Assembly (NCBI GenBank): GCA_017640505.1
Contig: JAEPQO010000004.1
Coordinates: 248,001 to 312,000 of the forward strand
From: Rhodospirillales bacterium
GTDB taxonomy: Bacteria > Pseudomonadota > Alphaproteobacteria > Rhodospirillales > Casp-alpha2
DNA: 64,000 bases
Direction: 5' to 3'
The notes beneath the pieces were generated by a model. That model saw nothing but the letters and a program-made list of their open reading frames with translations, had not been told where the DNA came from and made no database searches. Below, piece after piece: positions 16,739 through 24,839 of the stretch. The position numbers and the translations under genes were made by a program. Within the stretch, counting starts at the first letter, position 1. Every line of letters begins with the position of its first letter.

Positions 16739-18004
16739 ATGATCAAGAATGCGCCACTCGCTGCAGCCCTTTTATTTGCGCTGTCGGCGACGAACGTCCA
16801 TGCCACCGATGCAAAAAGCGTCGTGACCACGTACGCCGGCATTGCGCATGCGATGTATTCGGATTCACTGGCGACGGCGGAAACGCTCCGCGGCGCATTG
16901 GCCAACCTGACGGCCAAGCCGAGCGATACCACGCTTAGGGCGGCGCGCGCTGCATGGCTGGCGGCGCGTGTGCCGTATCAGCAGACCGAGGGCTATCGCT
17001 TTGGCAATCCCGCGGTCGACGACTGGGAAGGCAAGGTCAACGCCTGGCCGCTGGACGAAGGCCTGATCGACTACGTTGACGCCAGCTACGGCACCACCGC
17101 CGATGCCAACCCCTATTACACGGCCAACGTGATCGCCAATCCGAAGATCTCCATCGGCGGCAGGGAAATCGATGCGTCGACAATCACGCCGGCCCTGCTG
17201 TCCGACACACTGCAGGAACTGGACGGCGTCGAAGCCAACGTCGCGACCGGCTATCACGCCATCGAATTCCTGCTCTGGGGCCAGGATCTGAACGGCACCG
17301 GTCCGGGCGCCGGCAATCGTCCGGCGTCGGACTTCGATCCGAAGAACTGCACCAACGGCAACTGCGATCGCCGTGCCGCATACCTGACGGCGGCCGCCGA
17401 TCTGTTGGTGTCGGACCTTGAGGACATCGTCGTCAAATGGGCCGAGGGCGGCGAAGCGCGTGGCTACGTCACCAAGGACCCGGCGCAGGGTATCGCCGCG
17501 ATCTTCAAGGGGCTCGGAAGCCTTTCATACGGCGAACTCGCCGGCGAGCGGATCAAGCTCGGCCTGATGCTGCATGATCCGGAAGAGGAGCACGACTGCT
17601 TTTCCGACAACACCCACAACTCGCATTACTACGACCAGATCGGCATGGTTGCGATTTACAACGGCCGTTACGTGCGCATCGACGGCAGCATCGTCGAAGG
17701 GCCCGGTCTCGCGTCGCTGATCGCGGCGAAGGATGCCGCCGTTGCCGCCGCGATCGAGGACGCGATGCGGAACACCACGGCCAAGATGGCGATGCTCAAG
17801 GCAACCGCCGATGCACGCATCATGGCCTATGACCAGATGCTCGGCGAAGATAACGCCGAGGGGAACGCCATGATCCAGGCCGTGGTCGACGGACTGGTGG
17901 CGCAGGCCCACGCGATCGAGAAAGCGGCGCCGGTGCTGGGCGTAAAAGCAATGGCCTTCGAAGGCTCCGACAGCCTTGATAATCCGAACGCAGTCTTTAA
18001 ATAG
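16739..18004 (+). CDS. Imelysin family iron-regulated protein (IrpA-like)
   Basis: A 421-residue protein with a signal peptide ending NVHA. It has the imelysin GxHxxE signature (GYH173AIE176, followed by FLLWGQDLNGTGPGAG). Imelysins are periplasmic or outer-surface iron-uptake proteins with a bundle of helices. A second, shorter imelysin, a di-heme oxidoreductase and a DUF1513 protein follow, the same set as in the IcmP-type iron operon of Pseudomonas. A strong intercistronic hairpin just after the stop could stabilise this message relative to its partners. Confidence 0.9.
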   Translation: MIKNAPLAAALLFALSATNVHATDAKSVVTTYAGIAHAMYSDSLATAETLRGALANLTAKPSDTTLRAARAAWLAARVPYQQTEGYRFGNPAVDDWEGKVNAWPLDEGLIDYVDASYGTTADANPYYTANVIANPKISIGGREIDASTITPALLSDTLQELDGVEANVATGYHAIEFLLWGQDLNGTGPGAGNRPASDFDPKNCTNGNCDRRAAYLTAAADLLVSDLEDIVVKWAEGGEARGYVTKDPAQGIAAIFKGLGSLSYGELAGERIKLGLMLHDPEEEHDCFSDNTHNSHYYDQIGMVAIYNGRYVRIDGSIVEGPGLASLIAAKDAAVAAAIEDAMRNTTAKMAMLKATADARIMAYDQMLGEDNAEGNAMIQAVVDGLVAQAHAIEKAAPVLGVKAMAFEGSDSLDNPNAVFK

Positions 18005-18018
18005 GACAGCGCAATCCG

Positions 18019-18044
18019 GTGCGGGCACCAAGTTCCGCCCGCAC
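18019..18044 (+). promoter_or_regulatory. Intercistronic hairpin after the imelysin gene
   Basis: A perfect 8-base stem (18019-18026 GTGCGGGC with 18037-18044) and a 10-base loop, followed only by a short CTTTTG, so it is a weak terminator at best. It more likely stabilises or attenuates between imelysin and the downstream oxidoreductase gene. Confidence 0.55.
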
Positions 18045-18066
18045 AGGATCCTTTTGAAAGCACGCC

Positions 18067-19545
18067 ATGACGTTCATTCGTTCCATCGGCGGCATGCTGC
18101 TGCCGGTCCTTCTTTTGACCGCCACCGCGCTTGCGGCGGACGAGGCGGCAATTGTCAAACCGACGACCGATTTCTCGCGGCCTGAAAAATACGAAGTGAA
18201 CGCCGGCGGCGCCGCCAGCGTCCGCCCGCGCGACAACGCAGACGCGTTTTCGCAAAGCTCGGCCAATCTCGCGCTCGAACACGAGATGCGCTTCAAGATC
18301 GGCAACGGCTTCTTCAAGCGGCTTTGGGTGTCCGCGCCATCCTCGACGCAGGCGTCCGACGGCCTGGGGCCGCTGTTCAATGCACGGTCATGCCAGCGCT
18401 GCCACCTGAAGGACGGCCGCGGCCATCCGCCGGAGAATGAACACGACACGGCTGTGTCCATGTTCCTGCGCCTTTCCATTCCGCCGCGCCATGAAGACGA
18501 CGAGAAGCTGCTTCGCGAACGCCGCGTCAATGTCATCAACGAGCCGACCTACGGCGGCCAGCTTCAGGACTTCGCGATCCAGGGCATCGACCCCGAAGGC
18601 AAAGTGCGGGTGCGTTACACCGAGCAGCTGGTCGAACTTGCCGACGGCACGGTCGTCAGCCTGCGTAAACCGGTATACAGCGTATCCGACCTGAAGTACG
18701 GCCCCATGCACCCGGACGTGATGCTGTCGCCCCGGGTCGCGCCGCAGATGATCGGTCTCGGCCTGCTGGAAATGATTTCCGCCGACGACATCGCGGCCCA
18801 CACGGACCCGGACGACAAGGACGGCGACGGCATTTCGGGCCGCGCCAACATGGTCTGGGACAATGATCGCGGCGCCGTCGCGCTGGGCCGGTTCGGCTGG
18901 AAAGCCGGCAACCCGACGATCCGCCAGCAGACCGGCGGCGCTTTCGCCGGTGACATCGGCATCTCCAGCCCCATCGCCCCGCAGCATCACGGCGACTGCA
19001 CCGAAGCGCAGTCCGCCTGCCGCGCCGCGCCGGACGGCGCCAGTGCACAGTACGAGAACCTGGAAGCGCCGGAAGACGTTCTCGAACTGGTGACCCATTA
19101 CTCGCGCAACCTCGCGGTGCCGCAGCGGCGTGACGTCGGCAAGGAATCCGTGCTGCGGGGCAAGAAGGTTTTCTATGCGAGCGGCTGCATCGCCTGCCAC
19201 GTGCCCAAGTTCATCACGCGCACGGAACATGCACGCCCCGAACATTCGCACCAATTGATCTGGCCATACACCGACCTGTTGCTGCACGACATGGGTGAAG
19301 GTCTTGCCGACGGCCGCCCGGAAGGCGCCGCGGACGGATACGAATGGCGGACGCCGCCGCTATGGGGCATCGGCCTGACCGAGAGTGTCAGCGGTCATAC
19401 TTACTTCCTGCATGACGGCCGCGCACGAAATCTGCTGGAGGCGATCCTCTGGCATGGCGGCGAGGCCGAGGCCGCGAAGAACAAAATCATCGAACTCGAC
19501 ACCGAAGACCGCAACGCGCTGATCGAGTTTCTGGAGTCGCTCTGA
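18067..19545 (+). CDS. Di-heme oxidoreductase (DHOR) family protein
   Basis: A 492-residue exported protein (signal peptide ending ALAADE) with two c-type heme motifs: CQRCH at residues 109-113 and CIACH at 374-378. Its length and spacing match the DHOR family (PF06537-like), relatives of MauG-type di-heme enzymes that co-occur with imelysins. It probably acts in the periplasm on iron or thiol redox chemistry. Its TGA overlaps the ATG of the second imelysin (TGATG), so the two are translationally coupled. Confidence 0.88.
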   Translation: MTFIRSIGGMLLPVLLLTATALAADEAAIVKPTTDFSRPEKYEVNAGGAASVRPRDNADAFSQSSANLALEHEMRFKIGNGFFKRLWVSAPSSTQASDGLGPLFNARSCQRCHLKDGRGHPPENEHDTAVSMFLRLSIPPRHEDDEKLLRERRVNVINEPTYGGQLQDFAIQGIDPEGKVRVRYTEQLVELADGTVVSLRKPVYSVSDLKYGPMHPDVMLSPRVAPQMIGLGLLEMISADDIAAHTDPDDKDGDGISGRANMVWDNDRGAVALGRFGWKAGNPTIRQQTGGAFAGDIGISSPIAPQHHGDCTEAQSACRAAPDGASAQYENLEAPEDVLELVTHYSRNLAVPQRRDVGKESVLRGKKVFYASGCIACHVPKFITRTEHARPEHSHQLIWPYTDLLLHDMGEGLADGRPEGAADGYEWRTPPLWGIGLTESVSGHTYFLHDGRARNLLEAILWHGGEAEAAKNKIIELDTEDRNALIEFLESL

Positions 19546-20564
19546 TGGACAAACGCCTATTGATCGCCGTCGCCGCAAGCATCGCCGCGATACTCGCCCT
19601 GCCCGCCCTCGGCGCGCCGCCCGATTACGCCGCGCTCCGGAACGCACTGCAGACCGAACACGTGCAGCCGGGATACGTCCACTTCGCCGACAAGGCTCGG
19701 GGACTGGACCACGCGATCACGGCGCATTGCCTGAACACCGGTGATAACCCACAACAACTGGCCGCCAAGACCGCCTTTCACGAGGCGCTCGACGTCTGGC
19801 AGGCGGTTCAGCACATCCGGCACGGGGCCGTCACCACGCAGGACCGCCACGCGCGCCTGCAGTTCTGGCCGGACCAGCGCGGTACGGGGGAGCGGCACAT
19901 GCGCAAGCTGCTGGCCGCACCGCTCGCCGACACGTTGATGGACGACATAACCACCACCAGCGTCGCGTTGCAGGGCTTCCCTGCGCTGGAACGGCTGCTG
20001 TTCGCAGATCAGCCGCTGTCGCAGCGCCCGCTGGAAGGCGAAACGGCCGCCCGCTGCCCGGTCGCGCGTGCGATCGCGCACAACATCGCCGGCATTGCAG
20101 GAGCGCTGGCGTCGGCCGAGCCACAATCGACGGACGACAAGACCTTCGTCGCCGACGCGGTCAACGACCTTGTGGTCGGCCTCGAATTCATTCGGTCGCT
20201 GAAACTGAAACTGCCCGCCGGTGTGCGTAAACCGCGTCCGCATCTGCTGGAGAACTGGCGCAGTCACCGCAGCCTCCGCAACGTCGAAATCAACATCCGG
20301 GCTCTTCGCGCGCTGTACGGGATCCTGGCGTCGGGCTTGGCCGACAATGCGGGCACGGCAAAGGTTCTCAGCGACTTCGACACTGCCTTAGATGCGGTCC
20401 GCGCCATGGGCAAGAACGGCGAGGTCGTGCTTGGCGAGGACGACGGGCCGAAACGGTTCAAGGCACTGGCGGCACTGATCGAGCACCTGCGCGACGACAT
20501 GGTGAAAACCATGCCGGAGAACCTGGGCATCACGCTCGGCTTCAACAGCCTCGACGGAGACTGA
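19545..20564 (+). CDS. Second, short imelysin family protein
   Basis: A 339-residue protein with a signal peptide ending near LGAPP. The helical body is imelysin-like, but the GxHxxE signature is altered to GFPALERLLF, i.e. His is replaced by Pro, as in many paired partner imelysins. It is translationally coupled to the di-heme protein and followed 3 bases later by the DUF1513 gene. It is likely a subunit or partner of the first imelysin rather than a redundant copy. Confidence 0.82.
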   Translation: MDKRLLIAVAASIAAILALPALGAPPDYAALRNALQTEHVQPGYVHFADKARGLDHAITAHCLNTGDNPQQLAAKTAFHEALDVWQAVQHIRHGAVTTQDRHARLQFWPDQRGTGERHMRKLLAAPLADTLMDDITTTSVALQGFPALERLLFADQPLSQRPLEGETAARCPVARAIAHNIAGIAGALASAEPQSTDDKTFVADAVNDLVVGLEFIRSLKLKLPAGVRKPRPHLLENWRSHRSLRNVEINIRALRALYGILASGLADNAGTAKVLSDFDTALDAVRAMGKNGEVVLGEDDGPKRFKALAALIEHLRDDMVKTMPENLGITLGFNSLDGD

Positions 20565-20567
20565 TCC

Positions 20568-21683
20568 ATGACCATCGACCGGCGTACGTTCAACCTGTCG
20601 CTCATCGCGCTCGGTCTCGGTGCGCTGGCACCACGCGCCGCACGTGCCGACGCCACGCGCGGCTTTCTCTCGACGGGGTTCGACGCGCTTCGTAACCGCC
20701 ACCTGGTGAGCCGCATCGGGGACGGCCTTGATATCGTCTGGGACCTCGCCCTGCCGGCCCGCGGTCACGGTACGGCGGTGCGGCCCGCATCCGACGAAGG
20801 GCTCGTCGTGGCGCGGCGGCCCGGCACGTATGCGCTCACCTTCGGGCTCGAAGACGGCGAGGCACGGCACCGCATACCGCAAGCACCCGGCCGGCACTTC
20901 TACGGACACGGCGTTTACAGCGCAGACGGCAATACGCTCTGGATGACGGAGAACGATTTCGATAACGGCGAAGGCGTCATCGGGGTCTACGACGCGGCGT
21001 CCGGGTACGCCCGCCGGGGCGAGTTCAAGTCCGGCGGCATCGGACCGCACCAACTGCTGCAGATGCCGGACGGCCGCACGCTCGCGGTTGCCAACGGCGG
21101 CATCCTGACGCATCCGGATCGTGGCCGCGAAAAGCTGAACCTTGATACCATGTCCCCTTCACTCGCCTACCTCGACGGTTTTACCGGGCGCATGATCAAC
21201 CAGGTCTTCTTCGATGACACGCGCCGCCAAAAACTCTCGATCCGGCACATGGTGGTGTTACCGGACGGCCGCGTCGCCGTCGGCTGCCAGGACCAGGCGA
21301 AGGACGGCACCAACCTGCCGCTTGTCTACATCCATGATCGTGCCGCCGGTGACCGGCTTACAGCGCTCGAAATCCCCACGGACATGCTGGACCGGTTCAA
21401 CGGATACTGCGGTTCGGTCGCGTGCGGCGGCGACGGCAAAACGCTCGCGGTGTCCTCGCCGCGCGGCGGCCTCGTCGGTTTCTGGCGTCTGCCCGGGGGT
21501 ACATGGCAAGGGCATATCGACCTTGCCGACGGCTGCGGCCTCGCGCCGGGGGCGAACGGCGGTATCGCCGCATCCAGTGGCACCGGCACGGTCGGCTATT
21601 GGGATAAAGCCGCCGTCCCGGCCGGGACGGCAAAGCATCCGTTCCGGCGCTGGGACAATCACATGACGGCGATTGGCGCCTGA
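20568..21683 (+). CDS. DUF1513 beta-propeller-like periplasmic protein
   Basis: A 371-residue protein with a Tat-type signal (DRRTFNLSLIALGLGAL; twin Arg at residues 5-6). The mature part has repeated short strands such as HQLLQMPDGRTLAVANGGI and RHMVVLPDGRVAVGCQ, consistent with a beta-propeller. DUF1513 is the standard last member of imelysin operons. Folded export by Tat suggests a bound cofactor. It ends 4 bases before the stop of the convergent bacterioferritin gene. Confidence 0.88.
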   Translation: MTIDRRTFNLSLIALGLGALAPRAARADATRGFLSTGFDALRNRHLVSRIGDGLDIVWDLALPARGHGTAVRPASDEGLVVARRPGTYALTFGLEDGEARHRIPQAPGRHFYGHGVYSADGNTLWMTENDFDNGEGVIGVYDAASGYARRGEFKSGGIGPHQLLQMPDGRTLAVANGGILTHPDRGREKLNLDTMSPSLAYLDGFTGRMINQVFFDDTRRQKLSIRHMVVLPDGRVAVGCQDQAKDGTNLPLVYIHDRAAGDRLTALEIPTDMLDRFNGYCGSVACGGDGKTLAVSSPRGGLVGFWRLPGGTWQGHIDLADGCGLAPGANGGIAASSGTGTVGYWDKAAVPAGTAKHPFRRWDNHMTAIGA

Positions 21684-21687
21684 CGGC

Positions 21688-22173
21688 TTACGACGACTCG
21701 TCGTTTTCGAACATGTGCTCCTGGAGGTAATTCTGCAGACCGGCGTGCTTGATCACGTTCTGTTGCGTCTCGATCCAGTCGATGTGTTCCTCGGTGTCGT
21801 CGAGGATCTTCTCCAGGATTTCGCGCGAGACATAATCCTTGGCGGTTTCGCAGACCGCGATGGCCGCTTTCAGCATTTTCTGGTTCGTCTGTTCGAGGAC
21901 CAGGTCGCTGGCGAGACACTCCGGCACATTCTCGCCGATCTTCAGCTTGCCGAGGTCCTGCAGGTTGGGCAGACCGTCGAGCATCAGAATCCGCTCGATC
22001 AGGTAATCGGCATGTTTCATCTCGCCGATCGACTCGTGATAGACCTTGTCGGCAAGGCCCAGGAAGCCCCAGTCCTTCATCATCCGCGCGTGCAGAAAAT
22101 ACTGATTAATGGCCGTCAACTCGTTCTTGAGGATGCCGTTCAGCTGTTTCAGGACTTTGGGATCGCCTTTCAT
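21688..22173 (-). CDS. bfr: Bacterioferritin
   Basis: A 161-residue four-helix ferritin-like protein. It starts at 22173 behind a perfect GGAGG; upstream ATGs in the same frame lack such a site. It carries the heme ligand Met52 and ferroxidase residues Glu18, Glu51 and His54 ([10 protein letters not shown]), plus the later pair in DDTEEHIDW. It stores iron as a 24-mer with heme at the subunit interface. The divergent gene encodes its ferredoxin partner. A Fur-like sequence precedes it at 22252-22272. Confidence 0.95.
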   Translation of the reverse strand: MKGDPKVLKQLNGILKNELTAINQYFLHARMMKDWGFLGLADKVYHESIGEMKHADYLIERILMLDGLPNLQDLGKLKIGENVPECLASDLVLEQTNQKMLKAAIAVCETAKDYVSREILEKILDDTEEHIDWIETQQNVIKHAGLQNYLQEHMFENDESS

Positions 22174-22251
22174 GGTCGCCTCCATACTGTTTAGCGGGCC
22201 TGAACTCTGTTTAACGCACATTAGAGGCATTGTCATTTCTTCTATATGCCT

Positions 22252-22272
22252 CTGATAATCAATTTCATTTTC
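22252..22272. promoter_or_regulatory. Fur-like sequence upstream of bfr
   Basis: The stretch contains TGATAATCAATTTCATTT, one good Fur half-site (TGATAATCA) and a weak second half. It lies ~80 bases upstream of the bfr start in the AT-rich region shared with the bfd promoter. Confidence 0.45.
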
Positions 22273-22332
22273 GATTTTTGCGATATGTTCGCGTGGCACC
22301 GGACAAATACGCTATTGACAATCATTCGCAAC

Positions 22333-22351
22333 ACAAATGATAATCATTCTC
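22333..22351. promoter_or_regulatory. Fur-like box upstream of bfd
   Basis: The core AAATGATAATCATT matches 15 of 19 positions of the classical Fur consensus, including the perfect palindromic centre TGATAATCA. It lies ~40 bases upstream of the bfd start, so bfd should be iron-repressed. Confidence 0.7.
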
Positions 22352-22393
22352 ATAAAGGAAACGGTTCAAAAAGCCCAAGTTTGCGAGACGTTC

Positions 22394-22603
22394 ATGTACA
22401 TCTGTAACTGCAACGGCATCACCGACAAGGAAGTGAAGACGGCATTGAAGGCGGGCGTCGAACGCTGGGACGACGTGCACGCCTTTTACGGCTGCGAGCC
22501 CTGCTGCGGTCAGTGCCAGTGTGAAATCGTCGAGGCGATGGTCGAACACGAACGCAGCGCCGACGACAGCATGCCCGTTGCGGCCATGGCGGTGGCAGGT
22601 TGA
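22394..22603 (+). CDS. bfd: Bacterioferritin-associated ferredoxin
   Basis: A 69-residue protein starting MYICNCNGI. It holds the [2Fe-2S] cysteines of the BFD fold: Cys4, Cys6 and a CxxCC..C cluster (GCEPCCGQCQC). Bfd reduces bacterioferritin heme to release stored iron. A longer frame upstream adds 19 residues with no family similarity and overlaps the Fur box, so the internal ATG is chosen. It is divergent from bfr with a shared iron-box region. Confidence 0.92.
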   Translation: MYICNCNGITDKEVKTALKAGVERWDDVHAFYGCEPCCGQCQCEIVEAMVEHERSADDSMPVAAMAVAG

Positions 22604-22604
22604 C

Positions 22605-22733
22605 ATGATGATGTGGCGCGCCTTGAAGGCGAACACGATCCTGGCGGCACTGCGCCAGCCGAACAAACCCGGAAAGGGACCGTCCCCGGTGGACAAGCCC
22701 GCGCCGGTTTCGACCGCCAAACCGGCGACCTGA
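22605..22733 (+). CDS. Possible 42-residue small protein after bfd
   Basis: Starts two bases after the bfd stop (three ATGs in a row) and encodes a basic peptide: MMMWRALKANTILAALRQP, then a Pro/Lys/Thr-rich tail ending in PAT. There is no own ribosome site; translation would rely on coupling from bfd. The first half could be an amphipathic helix. I recognise no family and it may be spurious. Confidence 0.35.
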   Translation: MMMWRALKANTILAALRQPNKPGKGPSPVDKPAPVSTAKPAT

Positions 22734-22751
22734 TCTCCGATAATCCGTTGT

Positions 22752-23672
22752 TTATCCGGTGTGGCTGTACATCAAACGGCCCGGCACCGGCATCTTGGCG
22801 CGCGCGATCACGCCCGCGTCAGATACCGTAATGAACAGCTCCGAATTGTTCTCGCCGCCGAACGCGAGATTCGTCGTGGTGCGGCCGATGTGACGGCAGT
22901 CGACGGTGAGTACCTCCTCACCGTGTTCGTCAAACGCATACACCCGCCCCCGGCTGGCGTGACAGACGTAAAGGTTGCCCCGTTCATCCAGCGCCATGCC
23001 GTCCGGCCCGATCACACCCGCCGGCAGGCGCGCGAACAGCCCGACCTTGTTCGGTCCTTCCGGATAAAGCGGAACCCGCCACACCGCGGCGGCGCGGGTC
23101 ATGGCGACGTAAAGCACCTTGTCTTCGAGACTGGTGACGAGACCGTTCGGGCTCGGCCCGTTGGCGATCAGGCGCTCCAGCACCTCGTTCCCGTCCGGCC
23201 GGACGCGATAAACGCGCCCCGTCGGATCGTGCAGGCCTGTCGTTCCCTGATCGGTAAAATAAAGCGTGCCGTCGGCGCCGAAGAATAGATCGTTACACCC
23301 CTTAAAGCCCTCGCTGCGTGCGGACCCGAAGCGGTCGCGCGTCGCACCGGTTTCCGGATCCAGCACGACGATGCCGCGCTTGTAATCCGCAATCTGGATC
23401 GAGCCGTCCGGCAACACCCGTAGGCCGTTCGGCCACCCGTCGTAATCGGCCGCAACGGACCAGTCACCGGCAGGCGTGATCTTGAAAATCCGGCCCCACG
23501 GAATATCGACACAGAACAGATTGCCGTCCCGGTCGAACGACGGTCCCTCGAGAAACGACGGCACCTCGCCACCCGGTTTATTGGCGTCGACCCAGTCCGA
23601 CGGTCGGCCGCTGATGTGCAGCGCATCCGGTAACGTTGTGAATACCTCGGCGCGGATTTCGGTCACGCTCAT
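22752..23672 (-). CDS. SMP-30/gluconolactonase/LRE family protein
   Basis: A 306-residue six-bladed beta-propeller with repeated strands such as EGPSFDRDGNLFCVDIPWG, NDLFFGADGTLYFTDQG and PDGMALDERGNLYVCHA. Metal-binding Glu, Asn and Asp residues of the SMP-30 site are in the EGPSF, FKGCNDLFF and PDGMAL segments. It likely hydrolyses a sugar or other lactone in the cytoplasm. The substrate is not readable from the sequence. Confidence 0.88.
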   Translation of the reverse strand: MSVTEIRAEVFTTLPDALHISGRPSDWVDANKPGGEVPSFLEGPSFDRDGNLFCVDIPWGRIFKITPAGDWSVAADYDGWPNGLRVLPDGSIQIADYKRGIVVLDPETGATRDRFGSARSEGFKGCNDLFFGADGTLYFTDQGTTGLHDPTGRVYRVRPDGNEVLERLIANGPSPNGLVTSLEDKVLYVAMTRAAAVWRVPLYPEGPNKVGLFARLPAGVIGPDGMALDERGNLYVCHASRGRVYAFDEHGEEVLTVDCRHIGRTTTNLAFGGENNSELFITVSDAGVIARAKMPVPGRLMYSHTG

Positions 23673-23797
23673 GAATGCTTCCCCCAGTTGTCATCGGTTG
23701 TTGGGCATTAGCAAACCCGCACGCCGGGGCAAGCGCAAGCCTCGAAATAGCCGACCGTACTTCCTATCTGTTAGTGGTGGAAATGCGGAGACCGATC

Positions 23798-24736
23798 ATG
23801 TCACGCCTCTCTATCGACCGCCGCCGTTTCATCGGCACGGCTGCCGCCGGCACGGCCCTCGGGCTTGGCGGCGGCTTCGGCGCCTGGCCATCTCTCGCCG
23901 CCGGTCCGGACATCCTGACGAAGCCGATCCCGAAATCTGCCGAACGTATCCCCGCGATCGGCATGGGCACATGGATCACGTTCAACGTCGGCGAGGACAA
24001 AAAACTTCGCGATGCACGAACAGACGTCCTCGCGAAATTCTTCGAGCTGGGCGGCGGCATGATCGATTCCTCGCCGATGTACGGCTCCGCCGAAGAAGTG
24101 GTCGGCTATGGCCTCGACAAGCTCGGCCGAACGGACGGGCTTTTCTCGGCAACCAAGGTATGGACACCGTCCACTGACCATGGCCGTGGACAAATCGACG
24201 ACTCGTTCCGGCTTTGGGGTGTTAAGACCATCGATCTGTTTCAGGTGCACAACCTGCTTAACTGGGAAGACCATCTGCAAACGCTGCGCGCCGAAAAGTC
24301 GGCGGGCCGCATCCGCTATATCGGCATCACCACGTCGCACGGCATGCGCCACGGCGGCATGGAAAAGATCATGCAGACCGAGGATATCGACTTCGTGCAG
24401 CTGACCTACAATGCCGTCGACAGAAATGCGGAAGCCCGTCTTTTGCCGCTGGCCGCCGAACGCGGTATCGCCGTCATCTGCAACCGGCCGTATCGGCGCA
24501 GCAGCCTGATCGATCACGTACAGTCCCATCCGCTGCCCCCGTGGGCGGCGGACGCCGGTGCCGGCAACTGGCCCGAATTCCTTTTGAAGTTTATCATTTC
24601 GCATCCTGCGGTAACCTGCGCGATCCCGGCGACGAGCAAGGTCGAGCATATGACGGAGAACATGAACGCCATGCGGGGACAGATGCCCGATCAGAAAATG
24701 CGCCAGCGCATGGCGGAATACGTAGGTGATCTGTGA
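23798..24736 (+). CDS. Exported aldo/keto reductase (Tat signal)
   Basis: The start at 23798 (GGAG seven bases upstream) gives a 312-residue protein with a Tat signal DRRRFIGTAAAGTALGL. An in-frame ATG 15 bases upstream is possible. The mature part is an AKR barrel: GMGTWITF, then MIDSSPMYGSAEEVVG with Asp and Tyr of the catalytic tetrad, and FQVHNLLNWEDH. C-terminal NADPH-binding positions (AIPATSKVEHMTENM) are present. Export of a folded cofactor enzyme is consistent with a Tat signal. Substrate unknown. Confidence 0.85.
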   Translation: MSRLSIDRRRFIGTAAAGTALGLGGGFGAWPSLAAGPDILTKPIPKSAERIPAIGMGTWITFNVGEDKKLRDARTDVLAKFFELGGGMIDSSPMYGSAEEVVGYGLDKLGRTDGLFSATKVWTPSTDHGRGQIDDSFRLWGVKTIDLFQVHNLLNWEDHLQTLRAEKSAGRIRYIGITTSHGMRHGGMEKIMQTEDIDFVQLTYNAVDRNAEARLLPLAAERGIAVICNRPYRRSSLIDHVQSHPLPPWAADAGAGNWPEFLLKFIISHPAVTCAIPATSKVEHMTENMNAMRGQMPDQKMRQRMAEYVGDL

Positions 24737-24740
24737 CGCA

Positions 24741-24777
24741 CCTCATACTTCGAGACGCTTCGCTCCTCAGCATGAGG
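24741..24777. repeat. Alphaproteobacterial intergenic inverted repeat, copy 1
   Basis: The ends are CCTCAT and ATGAGG, with interior CTTCGAGACGCTTCGCTCC. This is a degenerate version of a dispersed palindromic repeat (CATCCTTCGAGAC...GTCCTCAGGATG type) common in alphaproteobacterial genomes. Confidence 0.7.
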
Positions 24778-24787
24778 CGTAGACGCC

Positions 24788-24830
24788 ATCCTCATCCTGA
24801 GGAGGCGCGCCGCGCCGTCTCGAAGGATGG
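24788..24830. repeat. Alphaproteobacterial intergenic inverted repeat, copy 2
   Basis: CATCCTGAGGAGGCGCGC on the left faces GTCTCGAAGGATGG on the right. It is the reverse-orientation partner of copy 1, only 10 bases away, so the two make a paired REP-like element between the aldo/keto reductase and the DUF6064 gene. Confidence 0.7.
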
Positions 24831-24839
24831 AGAAGCCGA

